Both the position numbers and the translations under genes were made by a program. Under the pieces are notes generated by a model. That model saw only the letters and a list, made by a program, of their open reading frames with translations, ran no database searches and was not told the DNA's origin. Positions 25,310 to 32,963 of a stretch of 64,000 nt of DNA are shown here, one piece after another. The first letter of the stretch is position 1, and every line of letters begins with the position of its first letter. Origin of the DNA: Orlajensenia stereocauli (GTDB lineage: Bacteria; Actinomycetota; Actinomycetes; Actinomycetales; Microbacteriaceae); NCBI RefSeq assembly GCF_039548895.1, contig NZ_JBCLVG010000001.1. One strand, given 5' to 3'.

Positions 25310-26044
25310 ATGACGAACCACGACACAGGGGGCACCGCCCCCGCAGAGCACGACATCGATCACGATGACGAGCCGCTGGCGCCAGAACAGATGCTGGCTC
25401 TGTCGAACGATCAGCAGCGCAGCGTGGAGGGGCAGATGGGCGGCTTCGTTCCGATCATCATGCTCACCTGGGGCGTGGCCTGGCTGGTGGGATTCGGATG
25501 CCTCTGGCTCATCGACGGACTCCAGCCCGAGTTGGGCATCCCGCTCGGAGTCGCGATCACTGTGTTCTGCGTGCTGATCGCCGTGGCCATCGGCGCCTCG
25601 ACGTTCCTCGGAGTGCGCTCGAGTCGCGGCATCCGTGCCTCGTCGGGATCGTCGTTCACCGGGGCTGTGTACGGCATGACCTGGTGGGTCGGCTGCCTCG
25701 CCATCGCCGGGTTCGGGGGCGCCCTCGCCGTGAACGGCATGGACCGCGAACTCGCGAACATCTTCTATCCGACGGCCTACGTGCTGTTCTCCGGTGTGAT
25801 GTTCATCGTCGCCGGCGCGATCTGGAGGGCGGTGCCGTCGGTGGTGCTGGGTGGCTGGACGGTGCTGATCGCCGTCATCGCCCCCTACTTCGGCTACCCG
25901 ACGCACTACCTGGTGCTGGCGATCGGGGGCGGCATCGGCTTCCTCGGGCTCGGCATCGCGTCGGTCATCCACCTGCGCTCACTCCGGGCGAAGACGTCGG
26001 GATCCGCGTTGGGGCCCGCATCCGGAGCGCAGTCCCGTGGCTGA
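25310..26044 (+). CDS. Hypothetical six-helix membrane protein, first gene of ABC operon
   Basis: A 244-residue protein of unknown function. An acidic His/Asp/Glu-rich cytoplasmic head of about 45 residues (HDIDHDDEPLAPEQMLAL) is followed by six hydrophobic segments at roughly 60-80, 90-110, 125-148, 160-182, 190-208 and 212-232. Similar proteins occur in front of a winged-helix regulator and ABC-2 transporter in other Actinobacteria. ATG at 25310 (MTNHDTGG) is preferred; an upstream in-frame ATG (25280) is possible. It overlaps the regulator gene by 8 bases. It could be a sensor or accessory subunit for the transporter. Confidence 0.75.
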   Translation: MTNHDTGGTAPAEHDIDHDDEPLAPEQMLALSNDQQRSVEGQMGGFVPIIMLTWGVAWLVGFGCLWLIDGLQPELGIPLGVAITVFCVLIAVAIGASTFLGVRSSRGIRASSGSSFTGAVYGMTWWVGCLAIAGFGGALAVNGMDRELANIFYPTAYVLFSGVMFIVAGAIWRAVPSVVLGGWTVLIAVIAPYFGYPTHYLVLAIGGGIGFLGLGIASVIHLRSLRAKTSGSALGPASGAQSRG

Positions 26045-26333
26045 CCTCGACCCCGTCATCCACGCCCAGGCCCGCCTCCGCATCACCGCAGCCCTCGCCA
26101 CGCGCGAGCCGGGGGAGTCCATCGCCTTCCCGCGCCTGCAGGAGCTGCTCGACATGACGGCCGGCAACCTGTCCACACACCTCCGCAAGCTCGACGATGC
26201 CGGCTACATCGACGTCGAGAAGTCGCACAAGGGTCGAACCCCCGTCACCTACCTCTCCCTCAGCAAGACCGGACGCCGCGCCTTCGAGGACTACATGGAG
26301 ACGCTCAGATCAGTGTTGGGCACCACGTCATGA
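26037..26333 (+). CDS. Winged-helix transcriptional regulator (MarR/ArsR-like, HTH_27)
   Basis: A 98-residue one-domain DNA-binding protein. The fold reads RLRITAALATREPGESIAFP, RLQELLDMTAGNLSTHLRKL (recognition helix TAGNLSTHLRKL) and a wing YIDVEKSHKGRTPVTYLSLS, ending in a short dimerisation helix. It starts with GTG at 26037 inside the preceding gene and its TGA overlaps the ATPase ATG. Its small size without ligand domain is usual for regulators that sit in and control an ABC operon. The palindrome TACTTTG-N5-CAAAGTA at the operon promoter is the likely target, giving autorepression. Confidence 0.88.
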   Translation: MADLDPVIHAQARLRITAALATREPGESIAFPRLQELLDMTAGNLSTHLRKLDDAGYIDVEKSHKGRTPVTYLSLSKTGRRAFEDYMETLRSVLGTTS

Positions 26334-27259
26334 CCGCACTCGCCTCGCTCACGAATGTCAGCCGTCGCTTCGGCGACCAGCTCGCCCTCGACGACGTCAC
26401 GCTCGACATCGAGTCCGGCAGCATCCTCGGGCTGCTCGGCCCGAACGGTGCGGGCAAGACCACCCTCATCTCACTGCTCGAGGGGCTGCGCTCACCGTCG
26501 AGCGGAACCGTGCGCCTGTTCGGCGGCTCGCCCGGCGACCACCGCAACCGCGTCGGGCTGGGCAGCACCCCGCAGGAGACGGCGCTGCCGGAGACGCTGC
26601 GCGTCGGCGAGGTCATCGACTTCGTCGGCAGGCATTTCCCCGAACGGATGGCGACAGCCGAGCTCGCCGGGGAGTTCGGCTTGACCGAGCTCCTGCGTCG
26701 CCAGACCGGCTCGCTGTCGGGCGGCCAGAAGCGTCGGCTCAGCGTGGCGCTGGCCTTCGTCGGAAAGCCGCGACTCGTGTTGTTGGACGAACCGACCACC
26801 GGCCTCGACGTCGATGCCCGCCGCACGCTGTGGGACGCCCTCCGGCGCCAGCATGAGGCAGGAGCCACTGTCGTCGTCACGAGCCACTACCTCGAGGAGA
26901 TCGAGGCGCTGGCGCAACGGGTGGTGGTGATGGCTCACGGCCGCGTGATCGCCGATGACGCGTTGCCGGCAGTGCTCGCTCGCGTGGCGTTGCGCCGGGT
27001 GCGGCTGGTCTCGTCCGAAGTGGAGCGCATCGCCTCCCTCGATGGAGTCGTCAGGCACGAGGCATCCGGAGACGGGACGACGACCTTCTACGCCCAGGAT
27101 TCCGACAGGCTCATCGTCGAGCTGGTGCGGTCGGGCATTCCGTTCTCCGACCTCGCCGTGCGTGGAGCCACGCTCGAGGAGGCCTTCCTCACCCTCACCG
27201 AAGACGCGCCCGCAGGCTCGCCGGAAGACGCGTCCGAAGCTGAAGGAGCACGATCATGA
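26330..27259 (+). CDS. ABC transporter ATP-binding protein (CcmA/DrrA type)
   Basis: A 309-residue export-type ATPase. Walker A GPNGAGKT is at residues 37-44, signature LSGGQKRR at 129-136, and Walker B LVLLDEP followed by TTGLD near 149-160. A C-terminal DrrA-like extension of about 90 residues ends EEAFLTLTEDAP. It pairs with the permease that starts in its stop codon. The family exports drugs, lipids or antimicrobial peptides. The ATG overlaps the regulator stop (ATGA). Confidence 0.93.
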   Translation: MTALASLTNVSRRFGDQLALDDVTLDIESGSILGLLGPNGAGKTTLISLLEGLRSPSSGTVRLFGGSPGDHRNRVGLGSTPQETALPETLRVGEVIDFVGRHFPERMATAELAGEFGLTELLRRQTGSLSGGQKRRLSVALAFVGKPRLVLLDEPTTGLDVDARRTLWDALRRQHEAGATVVVTSHYLEEIEALAQRVVVMAHGRVIADDALPAVLARVALRRVRLVSSEVERIASLDGVVRHEASGDGTTTFYAQDSDRLIVELVRSGIPFSDLAVRGATLEEAFLTLTEDAPAGSPEDASEAEGARS

Positions 27260-28008
27260 GCACGGTCCAGCTCACCCTGTTGCACGCGAAGTACAACCTC
27301 ATCGAGACGGCGCGCATCCCGATCGCGCTCATCGGATCGCTGGCGTTTCCCTCACTGGCTCTCCTCTTCTTCGTGGTGCCGCAGCGCACCGTGGCCGACG
27401 ACCCGGCATTCGCGACGCAGGCCGTGATCTCCCTGTGCGTGTTCGCCGTGATGTCGAATGCGCTGTTCAGCTTCGGACTGAACATCTCGGAGGCGCGTGA
27501 GAAGCCGTGGGATCCCTACCTGCGCACCCTCCCGGCACCCGGAGTCGCGCGAGTTCTGGCGCACGTGTTCTCGACCGGCGCCATGGGACTGGCCGCGATC
27601 ATCCCGGTGATCGTGATCGGCGGTCTTGCAACGGCAGCCGAAGCGCCGCTCGGCAACGTCCTCGCCGGCTTCGTCGCGCTCGCCGTGTCCGGCCTGCCGT
27701 TCATGTTCATCGGCATCTGCATCGGCTACTCGATGCCGTCGAAGGCCGCCATCGCCGTCGTCCAGGTGGTCATGTTCGCCCTCGCCTTCATCGGCGGCCT
27801 CTTCCTGCCGCCGTTCCTCTTCGCCGACTGGCTGAACACGATCTCGATGTTCACCCCGTCGCGGCAGGCCCGCGAGCTGGTCATCTGGGCGGTGCAGGGA
27901 GGCGACCTCGAGCCGTGGGTGTGGCTGGGTGTCCTCGCCTGGACCGTCATCACCTTCGCGCTGGCGCTGCTGCTGTTCCGGCGTGACGAAGGACGCCGCT
28001 ACCGCTGA
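27256..28008 (+). CDS. ABC-2 type transporter permease
   Basis: A 250-residue permease with six membrane helices. The N-terminus is cytoplasmic (STVQLTLLHAKYNLIETAR), and a loop before helix 3 holds LNISEAREKPWDPYLRTLPA, the ABC-2 coupling-helix region. The conserved segment LFLPPFLFADWLNTISMFTP before the last helices is typical. It ends the four-gene operon (membrane protein, regulator, ATPase, permease), which probably forms an inducible efflux pump. Substrate unknown. Confidence 0.9.
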   Translation: MSTVQLTLLHAKYNLIETARIPIALIGSLAFPSLALLFFVVPQRTVADDPAFATQAVISLCVFAVMSNALFSFGLNISEAREKPWDPYLRTLPAPGVARVLAHVFSTGAMGLAAIIPVIVIGGLATAAEAPLGNVLAGFVALAVSGLPFMFIGICIGYSMPSKAAIAVVQVVMFALAFIGGLFLPPFLFADWLNTISMFTPSRQARELVIWAVQGGDLEPWVWLGVLAWTVITFALALLLFRRDEGRRYR

Positions 28009-28096
28009 CGGAGGTCGCGCCGCCGGTCGTCGAGCCCCGTCGCCCTGCCCTCGGTGAACGGATGCGAACCGGAACGCGGTTAGCGTTGAGTGCACT

Positions 28097-28489
28097 ATGC
28101 CGATGACCCCCGAGCTCCTCGCCCTGCTGCGCCAGCCCAGCCCCTGCTTCCTGTCCACCCTCATGAAGGACGGCTCGCCACAGGTGACGGAGACCTGGGT
28201 CGACACCGATGGCGAGAACGTCATCATCAATTCCGTCGTCACCCACCTCAAGGTGCGCAACATCGAGCGCGACTCGCGCGTTGCCGTGGCCGTGCAGGAC
28301 CCTGAGAACCCGTTCCGCTACATCCAGGTGCGCGGCCGTGTTTCCGCGATGACGACGGACGGCGCTGTGGAGAGCATCGAGGCGCTCTCGCAGAAGTACA
28401 CAGGCCGTGCCTACCCCTGGTACGGCGGACGCGACCAGCAGCGCATCATCCTCACGATCGACCCGGAGAAGGTCAGCGGCCAGGGCTAG
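28097..28489 (+). CDS. PPOX-class F420-dependent oxidoreductase family protein
   Basis: A 130-residue split-barrel protein. It begins LLALLRQPSPCFLSTLMKDG and shows QVTETWVDTDGENVIINSVV, HLKVRNIERDSRVAVAVQDP, RYIQVRGRV and KYTGRAYPWY, the order seen in TIGR03618-type proteins that bind the deazaflavin F420. These are common in Actinobacteria and reduce biliverdin, quinones or xenobiotics. The ATG at 28097 is ten bases behind TAGCGT, so the leader is very short. No neighbour suggests a substrate. Confidence 0.88.
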   Translation: MPMTPELLALLRQPSPCFLSTLMKDGSPQVTETWVDTDGENVIINSVVTHLKVRNIERDSRVAVAVQDPENPFRYIQVRGRVSAMTTDGAVESIEALSQKYTGRAYPWYGGRDQQRIILTIDPEKVSGQG

Positions 28490-28500
28490 GGGCGCACCGG

Positions 28501-28544
28501 TCGCTGAGGTCCGGGGCGCACCCCGCGGCCGGAGCTCGGCGAGC
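28501..28544. repeat. Degenerate copy of the intergenic inverted-repeat family
   Basis: TCGCTGAGGTCCGGGGCGCA CCCCGCGGCCGGAGCTCGGC GAGC keeps the outer arms and the GCGGCCG core but has lost much of the left arm. It follows the PPOX gene by 12 bp. Confidence 0.5.
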
Positions 28545-28624
28545 AGCTATTCCCCGTTCCGCGCGCGGCGAACCCCTGTCAACCCCCGGGTGTGTCCGGC
28601 GGTATCCGTGGTGGGATGGATGAC

Positions 28625-29458
28625 ATGACGAACACCGTTCCCAGCATCACTCTCAACGACGGCCACACGATCCCGCAGCTCGGCTTCGGCGTGTTCAAGG
28701 TCGACCCGGCCGAGACCGAGCGCATCGTGACCGACGCGCTCGAGGTGGGCTACCGCCACCTCGACACCGCCAAGGTCTACGGCAACGAGTCCGGCGTCGG
28801 CAAGGCCATCGCCGACTCCGGCATCGCCCGCGACGAGCTCTTCGTCACCACGAAGCTGTGGAACGACGACCAGGGCACGCAGTCCGCGTTCGACGCCTTC
28901 GATCGCAGCCTCGAGCAGCTCGGCCTCGATCACGTCGACCTCTACCTCATCCACTGGCCGAGCCCGAAGAAGGACCGCTACGTCGAGAGCTGGAAGGCGC
29001 TGGAGCAGATCCAGGCCTCGGGTCGTGCACGCTCCATCGGCGTCTCGAACTTCCTGGTGCCGCACCTCGAGAAGCTCCTCGCCAAGACCGACGTCGTTCC
29101 CGCGGTCAACCAGATCGAGCTGCACCCCGCTCACCAGCAGCCGGCCGTCACGGCGTTCGCCCGCGAGCACGGCATCCACATCGAGGCGTGGGGACCCCTC
29201 GGACAGGGCAAGTACCCGCTCTTCGAGGCAGAGGCCGTCACCGGCGCGGCATCCGCCCATGGCAAGACCCCCGCCCAAGTCGTCATCCGCTGGCACCTGC
29301 AGACGGGCAACATCGTCTTCCCGAAGTCGAACCGTCGCGAGCGCATGGCCGAGAACTTCGACGTCCTCGATTTCGCGCTGACGGATGCCGAGGTCGCCGC
29401 CATCACGGCGCTCGAGCGCGAGGGCCGCGTGAGCGCGCACCCCGACGAGGTCGAGTAG
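28625..29458 (+). CDS. Aldo/keto reductase, 2,5-diketo-D-gluconate reductase-like (AKR5)
   Basis: A 277-residue NADPH-dependent carbonyl reductase with tetrad Asp47 and Tyr52 (RHLDTAKVYGNE), Lys77 (LFVTTKLWND) and His110 (LYLIHWPSP). It also has SIGVSNFLVPHLEKLL, NQIELHPAHQQ and the cofactor loop RWHLQTGNIVFPKSNRRER. It is the closest relative in the window of the enzyme at 10926. The ATG at 28625 gives the usual family length; the ATG at 28616 is an alternative three codons longer. GGTGGGATGG precedes it. It is probably monocistronic. Confidence 0.9.
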   Translation: MTNTVPSITLNDGHTIPQLGFGVFKVDPAETERIVTDALEVGYRHLDTAKVYGNESGVGKAIADSGIARDELFVTTKLWNDDQGTQSAFDAFDRSLEQLGLDHVDLYLIHWPSPKKDRYVESWKALEQIQASGRARSIGVSNFLVPHLEKLLAKTDVVPAVNQIELHPAHQQPAVTAFAREHGIHIEAWGPLGQGKYPLFEAEAVTGAASAHGKTPAQVVIRWHLQTGNIVFPKSNRRERMAENFDVLDFALTDAEVAAITALEREGRVSAHPDEVE

Positions 29459-29516
29459 GCGCTGAGGATCCGACCAATTCGACCGGGTCCAACCGGCTCA
29501 GCCCGGTCCGACCGGC

Positions 29517-30365
29517 TCAGCCCGTGAAGCCCACTGGCGACCCTGACAACGAGAACGTGCCGTCACGGTTCCAGTGGGCTTCCACCTGCCATGGCGTCTG
29601 GGTCGGCGGCGGCGTCGCCGACGCGTTGTCGGCGAGCAGGCTGACGGCTCTCTGGGCAGGCACGACGGCCGTGATTCGCAGGCCTTCTTCGATGATCTGC
29701 TGCTCGGTGCCGCAGTTCGCCTGATACCTCTCCCCGGTCTTCAGCAGCACGAGGCAGAACAGGTCGCGACTCTTCCGTGCAGCGAAGATGTCGTAGTCGC
29801 CGCCGTTCGTCGACGGATCGTAGATGCGCTGCACATCGATCGCGTCGAACTCCGCGAGGATCTCGGTCGGCAGCGTGCGCACGTCGGGCGGCGTGCGATC
29901 GAAGACGGCCAGCACGGCGTGGTCGGCCGGCGGTTCGGCTGCTCCGAAGTACGACACCGCTCCGGTGCTGCCGATCATGGTCGGCGGGGTCGACTCGTCG
30001 ACGACGGTCTGCGCTCCGTAGGCGGCAATCACTCCGACGGCGACGCCTGAGGCCACGAGTGCCGCACCGCGCCAGCGTCGTCTCGCCCGCGGCGCGGGTT
30101 CGGAGTCGGATGCCGTATCCGCCGGCGCCGCGACGCCGTCCACCTGCTCCTCCATGGCGGCGGGAGCGTCCGCCTCCGCTGCCAGAGCCTCCTCGGCCCT
30201 CGCCCGGTCGAACTCGCGCAGCGCCCACTCGCTGGGCCGCATCCGCAGCGCTTCTCCGTTGGTCTCGTCGACATAGGATTGCTCGACCTCGGCCTGCCCG
30301 GCGGCGGAATAGACGCGGGCGAGCAGCGCTGAGCGCTCCTCGAGGCCATCGTCGGCAGCCGGCAT
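29517..30365 (-). CDS. Hypothetical single-pass membrane protein
   Basis: A 282-residue protein I do not recognise. About 90 residues of acidic, helical cytoplasmic sequence (SALLARVYSAAGQAEVEQSY) lead into an Arg-rich stretch, one transmembrane helix at about 100-121 and an extracytoplasmic domain with two Cys (LFCLVLLKTGERYQANCGTE) that could form a disulfide. The external domain begins near ESTPPTMIGSTGAVSYFG. The topology resembles anti-sigma-like or sensor proteins, but no sigma gene is adjacent. ATG at 30365 follows TACTCT by six bases (leaderless type), and the gene is divergent from the DUF255 gene. Confidence 0.8.
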   Translation of the reverse strand: MPAADDGLEERSALLARVYSAAGQAEVEQSYVDETNGEALRMRPSEWALREFDRARAEEALAAEADAPAAMEEQVDGVAAPADTASDSEPAPRARRRWRGAALVASGVAVGVIAAYGAQTVVDESTPPTMIGSTGAVSYFGAAEPPADHAVLAVFDRTPPDVRTLPTEILAEFDAIDVQRIYDPSTNGGDYDIFAARKSRDLFCLVLLKTGERYQANCGTEQQIIEEGLRITAVVPAQRAVSLLADNASATPPPTQTPWQVEAHWNRDGTFSLSGSPVGFTG

Positions 30366-30406
30366 GCGGCCAGAGTACGCCGCACGGCCAGCCGTAGGCT
30401 GGGAAC
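30366..30406. promoter_or_regulatory. 41-bp bidirectional leaderless promoter region
   Basis: Only 41 bp separate two divergent start codons. Rightward: TAGGCT at 30395-30400, six bases before the ATG at 30407. Leftward: TACTCT (complement of 30372-30377), six bases before the ATG at 30365. The -35 regions must overlap each other or the opposite gene, so the two genes may compete for RNA polymerase. Confidence 0.7.
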
Positions 30407-32305
30407 ATGGCGCCCAACCGATTGGCCGACTCCACCTCTCCCTACCTGCTCGCGCACGCCTCCAATCCGGTGCCGTGGTGGCCGTGGGGAGCCGAGGCGT
30501 TCGCCGAGGCGAAGCGCCGCGACGTTCCCGTGTTCGTCTCCATCGGCTATGCCACCTGTCACTGGTGCCACGTCATGGCGCGCGAGAGCTTCAGCGACCC
30601 CGTCGTGGCCGCGTACCTCGACGAGAACTTCGTGGCCATCAAGGTCGATCGCGAGGAGCATCCAGACGTCGACGTCAGCTATTTGGCGGCCGCCGGCGCC
30701 TTCACGAGAGAGCTCGGCTGGCCGTTGAGCGTGTTCACGACCCCCGACGGACTGGCGTTCTTCGCCGGCACCTACTTCCCACCGCGTCCGGTGCAGGGCG
30801 TGCCCGAGTTCCTGCAGGTTCTCGGTGCGGTGACGGATGCCTGGGCCCACCGTCGCGCCGACGTGCTCGGAACGGCCTCGGCCATCGGCGAGGCGCTGGC
30901 GGCGGCCGGCGCGGCTTCGGCCGGGTCCCAGGACGGCGTCGTCGACCTCCCCGATGCTGCGGCCCTCGACGACGCCGCCAGCCGACTCATCGCCCACGAG
31001 GACCACGTGCACGGTGGCTTCGGCACGGCGCCGAAGTTCCCCGTGGCTCCGGTGCTCGGTTTCCTGCTGGAGAGCGGAGGGGAGGGCGGCGCCTCCGCCG
31101 TCCGCACCCTCAAGGCGATGGGCGCGTCCGCGCTCCGCGACTCCGTCGAGGGCGGATTCTTCCGCTACGCCACCCGTCCCGACTGGACCGAACCCCACTA
31201 CGAGCGCATGCTCTACGACAACGCGCTGCTGCTGGGCGACTACACGACGGCGTGGTCGCAGAGCCCGCAGCAGAACCCATGGGCGGCGACAGTCGCCTCG
31301 GAGGTCGCCCGCTTCCTGCTCGAGCGGATGCAGCTGCCCGACGGAGGCTTCGCCAGCGCCCAGGACTCCGAGAGCACCATCGACGGCAGACGCTCCGAGG
31401 GCGGCTACTACGCCCTCGACCGTGAGGCGCGCACGCACCAGACGCCGCCGGCCCTCGACCGCAAGCTGCTCACGGGCTGGAACGGACTCGCCATCGGCGC
31501 GTTGAGCCGCGCCGGTTTCGCCCTCGACCGCGCCGACCTGATCGCCGCCGCCGTCCGCGCCGCCGACCTGCTGCTCGAGCAGCACGTGCGCCGGGACAGG
31601 CTCGTGCGCTCGTCGCTCGACGGCCGGCCCTCCGATGCCACGGCGACGCTCGAGGACTACGGCATGCTCGCCGGCGGCCTGCTCGACCTCGCCCTGGCCA
31701 GCGGCATCGCCCGGTACGCCGTCGCGGCGCGGGACCTCATCGGCGCTGTCACCCCGAGCGACGGCGGACTGTTCGCAGTCCCGGGCGGGCCCGACCCGGT
31801 GCTCGCCTCCCAGGGCATCGCCCTGGGAGTCGACCCGTCGGAGGGCGCCTACCCGTCCGGCCTCACCGCCACGGCCGATGCTGCGCACAGGTTGTTCCTG
31901 CTCACGGCAGACCGACGCTTCCTCGACGCGGCGCGCGCCGCGATCGGTTTCGCGGCCCCTGGCGCTCTCTCGAACCCGCTCGCCGCCGGCGGAGCCCTCG
32001 CGCTGCTGCGCCGGCTCACGCAGCCGATCGTGCAGCTCGTGACGGTGGTCCCGGATGCCGCAGGCGCAGGCGCGGGCCCTGGTGCAGACGAGAGCGCCGG
32101 CGCCCTCGCGGCCGCAGCGCGTCGGCATCCGGCCTCCGTCAGCACCATCGTCACCGATGCCCAGGCGCAGGCCTTCGCCCGAGCCGGCTTCGAGCTCCTC
32201 GAGTTCCGCACCAGCATCGACGGTGCTGCCGCCGCCTACCTCTGCAACGATTTCGTCTGCCGCCTTCCGGTGACGGAGCCGTCGGAATTGCAACGACAGC
32301 CGTAA
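30407..32305 (+). CDS. DUF255 thioredoxin-domain protein (YyaL/SPATA20 family)
   Basis: A 632-residue protein, full family length. The N-terminal thioredoxin-like DUF255 domain begins NRLADSTSPYLLAHASNPVP and has the redox motif CHWCH (Cys51, Cys54), then DENFVAIKVDREEHPDVD and GWPLSVFTTPDG. The rest is an (alpha/alpha)6 toroid like cellobiose epimerase/glycosidase folds, with GGFFRYATRPDWTEPHYERM and LLTGWNGLAIGAL. Function is not established; redox-linked carbohydrate or nucleotide metabolism has been suggested. It starts leaderless at 30407. The FMN-reductase operon begins 70 bp downstream, possibly as a separate unit. Confidence 0.9.
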   Translation: MAPNRLADSTSPYLLAHASNPVPWWPWGAEAFAEAKRRDVPVFVSIGYATCHWCHVMARESFSDPVVAAYLDENFVAIKVDREEHPDVDVSYLAAAGAFTRELGWPLSVFTTPDGLAFFAGTYFPPRPVQGVPEFLQVLGAVTDAWAHRRADVLGTASAIGEALAAAGAASAGSQDGVVDLPDAAALDDAASRLIAHEDHVHGGFGTAPKFPVAPVLGFLLESGGEGGASAVRTLKAMGASALRDSVEGGFFRYATRPDWTEPHYERMLYDNALLLGDYTTAWSQSPQQNPWAATVASEVARFLLERMQLPDGGFASAQDSESTIDGRRSEGGYYALDREARTHQTPPALDRKLLTGWNGLAIGALSRAGFALDRADLIAAAVRAADLLLEQHVRRDRLVRSSLDGRPSDATATLEDYGMLAGGLLDLALASGIARYAVAARDLIGAVTPSDGGLFAVPGGPDPVLASQGIALGVDPSEGAYPSGLTATADAAHRLFLLTADRRFLDAARAAIGFAAPGALSNPLAAGGALALLRRLTQPIVQLVTVVPDAAGAGAGPGADESAGALAAAARRHPASVSTIVTDAQAQAFARAGFELLEFRTSIDGAAAAYLCNDFVCRLPVTEPSELQRQP

Positions 32306-32375
32306 CAAAACGCACTCTTACGTCGTGTTGCTGGATTGCTGGCGGCACGCCGGGCACGCGCCTAGCGTCGCTGCC

Positions 32376-32963
32376 ATGCCCATCCTGAATGTCGTCGCCG
32401 TCTCCGGAAGCCTGCACGCTCCGTCGAAGACCACAGCCCTCGTGCACGAGATCGTGCGTGTGCTCGAGCGCACGCTCGACGGCGCCGTAGAGGTGCGCAC
32501 GCGCTTCGTCGAGTTGAGCGTGAGCGGCCCCGCCTTCGCCGGGGCGCTGCGTCGCGATCAGCTCTCTCTCGAGGCCGAGGAGGAACTGCGAGCCATCGAG
32601 GCCGCCGACCTCCTCATCGTGGCCAGCCCCGTCTACCGGGCGTCGTTCACCGGGTTGTTCAAGCATCTCTTCGACTTCGTCGGGCAGTACTCGCTCATCG
32701 ACAAGCCGGTGCTGCTCGCCGCGACCGGCGGAAGCGACCGCCACGCTCTCATCATCGAGCACCAGTTCCGGCCGCTGTTCTCCTTCTTCCAGGCGCTCAC
32801 CCTGCCGATCGGCGTCTACGCGAAGGACGCCGACTTCACCGACTACGTCGTGACCAACCCGGCGCTCGACGAGCGCATCGAGCAGGCCATCAACCGCGGT
32901 CTTCCGATCATCCGCACCATCGTCGCGCCGGAAGACGTCTCGGCGTACGTCGGAACCTGGTGA
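32376..32963 (+). CDS. NAD(P)H-dependent FMN reductase (MsuE-like)
   Basis: A 195-residue flavodoxin-fold reductase. The phosphate-binding loop is VSGSLHAPSKT (residues 9-19), and IVASPVYRASFTGLFKHLFD holds the FMN-contact motif. LAATGGSDRHALIIEHQFRP matches the MsuE/SsuE group that supplies FMNH2 to two-component sulfonate or sulfone monooxygenases. It is the first gene of a trio with a cysteine-desulfurase-like enzyme and an LLM monooxygenase, all joined by TGATG overlaps. TAGCGT lies seven bases before the ATG (leaderless type). It is the only flavin reductase seen in the window, so it may also serve the monooxygenase at 17748. Confidence 0.9.
   Translation: MPILNVVAVSGSLHAPSKTTALVHEIVRVLERTLDGAVEVRTRFVELSVSGPAFAGALRRDQLSLEAEEELRAIEAADLLIVASPVYRASFTGLFKHLFDFVGQYSLIDKPVLLAATGGSDRHALIIEHQFRPLFSFFQALTLPIGVYAKDADFTDYVVTNPALDERIEQAINRGLPIIRTIVAPEDVSAYVGTW

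Noticed and set aside
30029..32308. 759-codon leftward frame opposite the DUF255 gene
   Set aside because: Antisense shadow; the DUF255 protein is full-length with a conserved CHWCH motif.
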